Shown one piece after another: positions 4,701-5,054 of a stretch of DNA of 5,054 nucleotides; positions within the stretch are counted from its first letter, which is position 1, and every line of letters begins with the position of its first letter. The notes under the pieces are model-generated. The model worked only from the letters and a program-made list of their open reading frames with translations. It made no database searches and was not told the origin of the DNA. The DNA lies in NCBI GenBank assembly GCA_001817055.1, contig MHHP01000037.1:10554-15607 (forward strand), in the 5' to 3' direction. Source of the stretch: Candidatus Andersenbacteria bacterium RIFCSPHIGHO2_02_FULL_45_11. GTDB lineage: Bacteria; Patescibacteriota; Andersenbacteria; UBA10190. The position numbers were made by a program, and so were the translations under genes.

Positions 4701-5054
4701 TTCAAGAAATAAAAAACATTGGGCATTTTTTTGAAACGTATCTGTGGCGGTTTTGGTATGGCCGGCCGGATGTTGATATGTATGTGTATGGGGTGACGGG
4801 AACAAACGGCAAAACAACGACCAGCTATTTACTTACCAGTATTTTGGAACACGCGCATGGAAAGGAAAGAGTTGGAATGTTGACGACGGTCTCGTTTAGA
4901 GTTGCTGGGGTTGATGAAATAAATACGAGCAAGATGACGACGTTGCCGAGTAAAAAGATTTTTGCATACTTATCTCGCATGAAAAAAGCGGGCGTGAAAT
5001 ATGTTGTGCTTGAAACTACATCTCACGCACTCCATCAGTATCGGCTTGCGGGTA
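4697..5054 (+). CDS. murE: MurE-like Mur ligase, short N-terminus (partial, cut by window end)
   Basis: The first 119 residues of an ATP-dependent Mur ligase. MurE adds the third amino acid to UDP-MurNAc-L-Ala-D-Glu in the cytosol during peptidoglycan synthesis. The ATP-binding loop is VTGTNGKTTT (33-42). MTTLPS (80-85) resembles the MurE segment that carries TTP, and LETTSHALHQYRLAG (105-119) matches the MurE pattern EvSSHaL.qhR. In canonical MurE the P-loop lies beyond residue 100, after an N-terminal domain that holds the UDP-sugar. Here only about 31 residues precede it, so that domain is absent. The start is fixed by the ATGA overlap with the FemAB-like gene, and no in-frame extension could run far inside it without a separate start. 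The residues that select the third amino acid lie beyond the window, so a related Mur-ligase role, such as acting on a different precursor, cannot be excluded. Confidence 0.88.
   Translation, partial: MIQEIKNIGHFFETYLWRFWYGRPDVDMYVYGVTGTNGKTTTSYLLTSILEHAHGKERVGMLTTVSFRVAGVDEINTSKMTTLPSKKIFAYLSRMKKAGVKYVVLETTSHALHQYRLAG

Overview
The window reads as chromosomal DNA of a small-genome, moderate-GC bacterium, most likely a Candidate Phyla Radiation (Patescibacteria) member. This placement is an inference. It rests on GC-rich palindromic repeats of kinds I associate with those genomes, one of them read in frame inside a gene, on apparently leaderless promoters, and on a Mur ligase lacking its usual N-terminal domain. 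I see no phage, plasmid, CRISPR or transposase gene.

Layout from left to right. (1) Positions 1-77 hold the last codons of a plus-strand gene, probably an M17 leucyl aminopeptidase. (2) Positions 78-210, between two convergent genes, are filled by two facing copies of a palindromic repeat; the second copy carries a perfect 20-bp palindrome placed exactly inside it. (3) uvrB (nucleotide excision repair) occupies 211-2187 on the minus strand. (4) A 78-bp divergent promoter region separates uvrB from a plus-strand gene (2266-2874) for an unidentified membrane-anchored extracytoplasmic protein. (5) A 120-bp intergenic region holds an unexplained hairpin-forming element, a small inverted repeat and a promoter. 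(6) ruvA (Holliday junction recognition) follows at 2995-3564. (7) A third copy of the palindromic repeat lies between ruvA and a FemAB-family peptidoglycan-bridge aminoacyltransferase (3633-4700). (8) That gene overlaps by ATGA with a MurE-like Mur ligase cut off by the window end.

Functionally there are two themes. uvrB and ruvA belong to DNA repair and recombination and have matching promoters (-10 TACGCT, start codon 6-7 nt downstream). The FemAB-like and MurE-like genes form a translationally coupled cell-wall pair that may be read through from ruvA. No complete new system such as a defence or mobile island is visible. The points of most interest are three leaderless promoters out of three promoters found, the nested repeat, the repeat absorbed in frame into the FemAB gene, and the N-terminally shortened Mur ligase.
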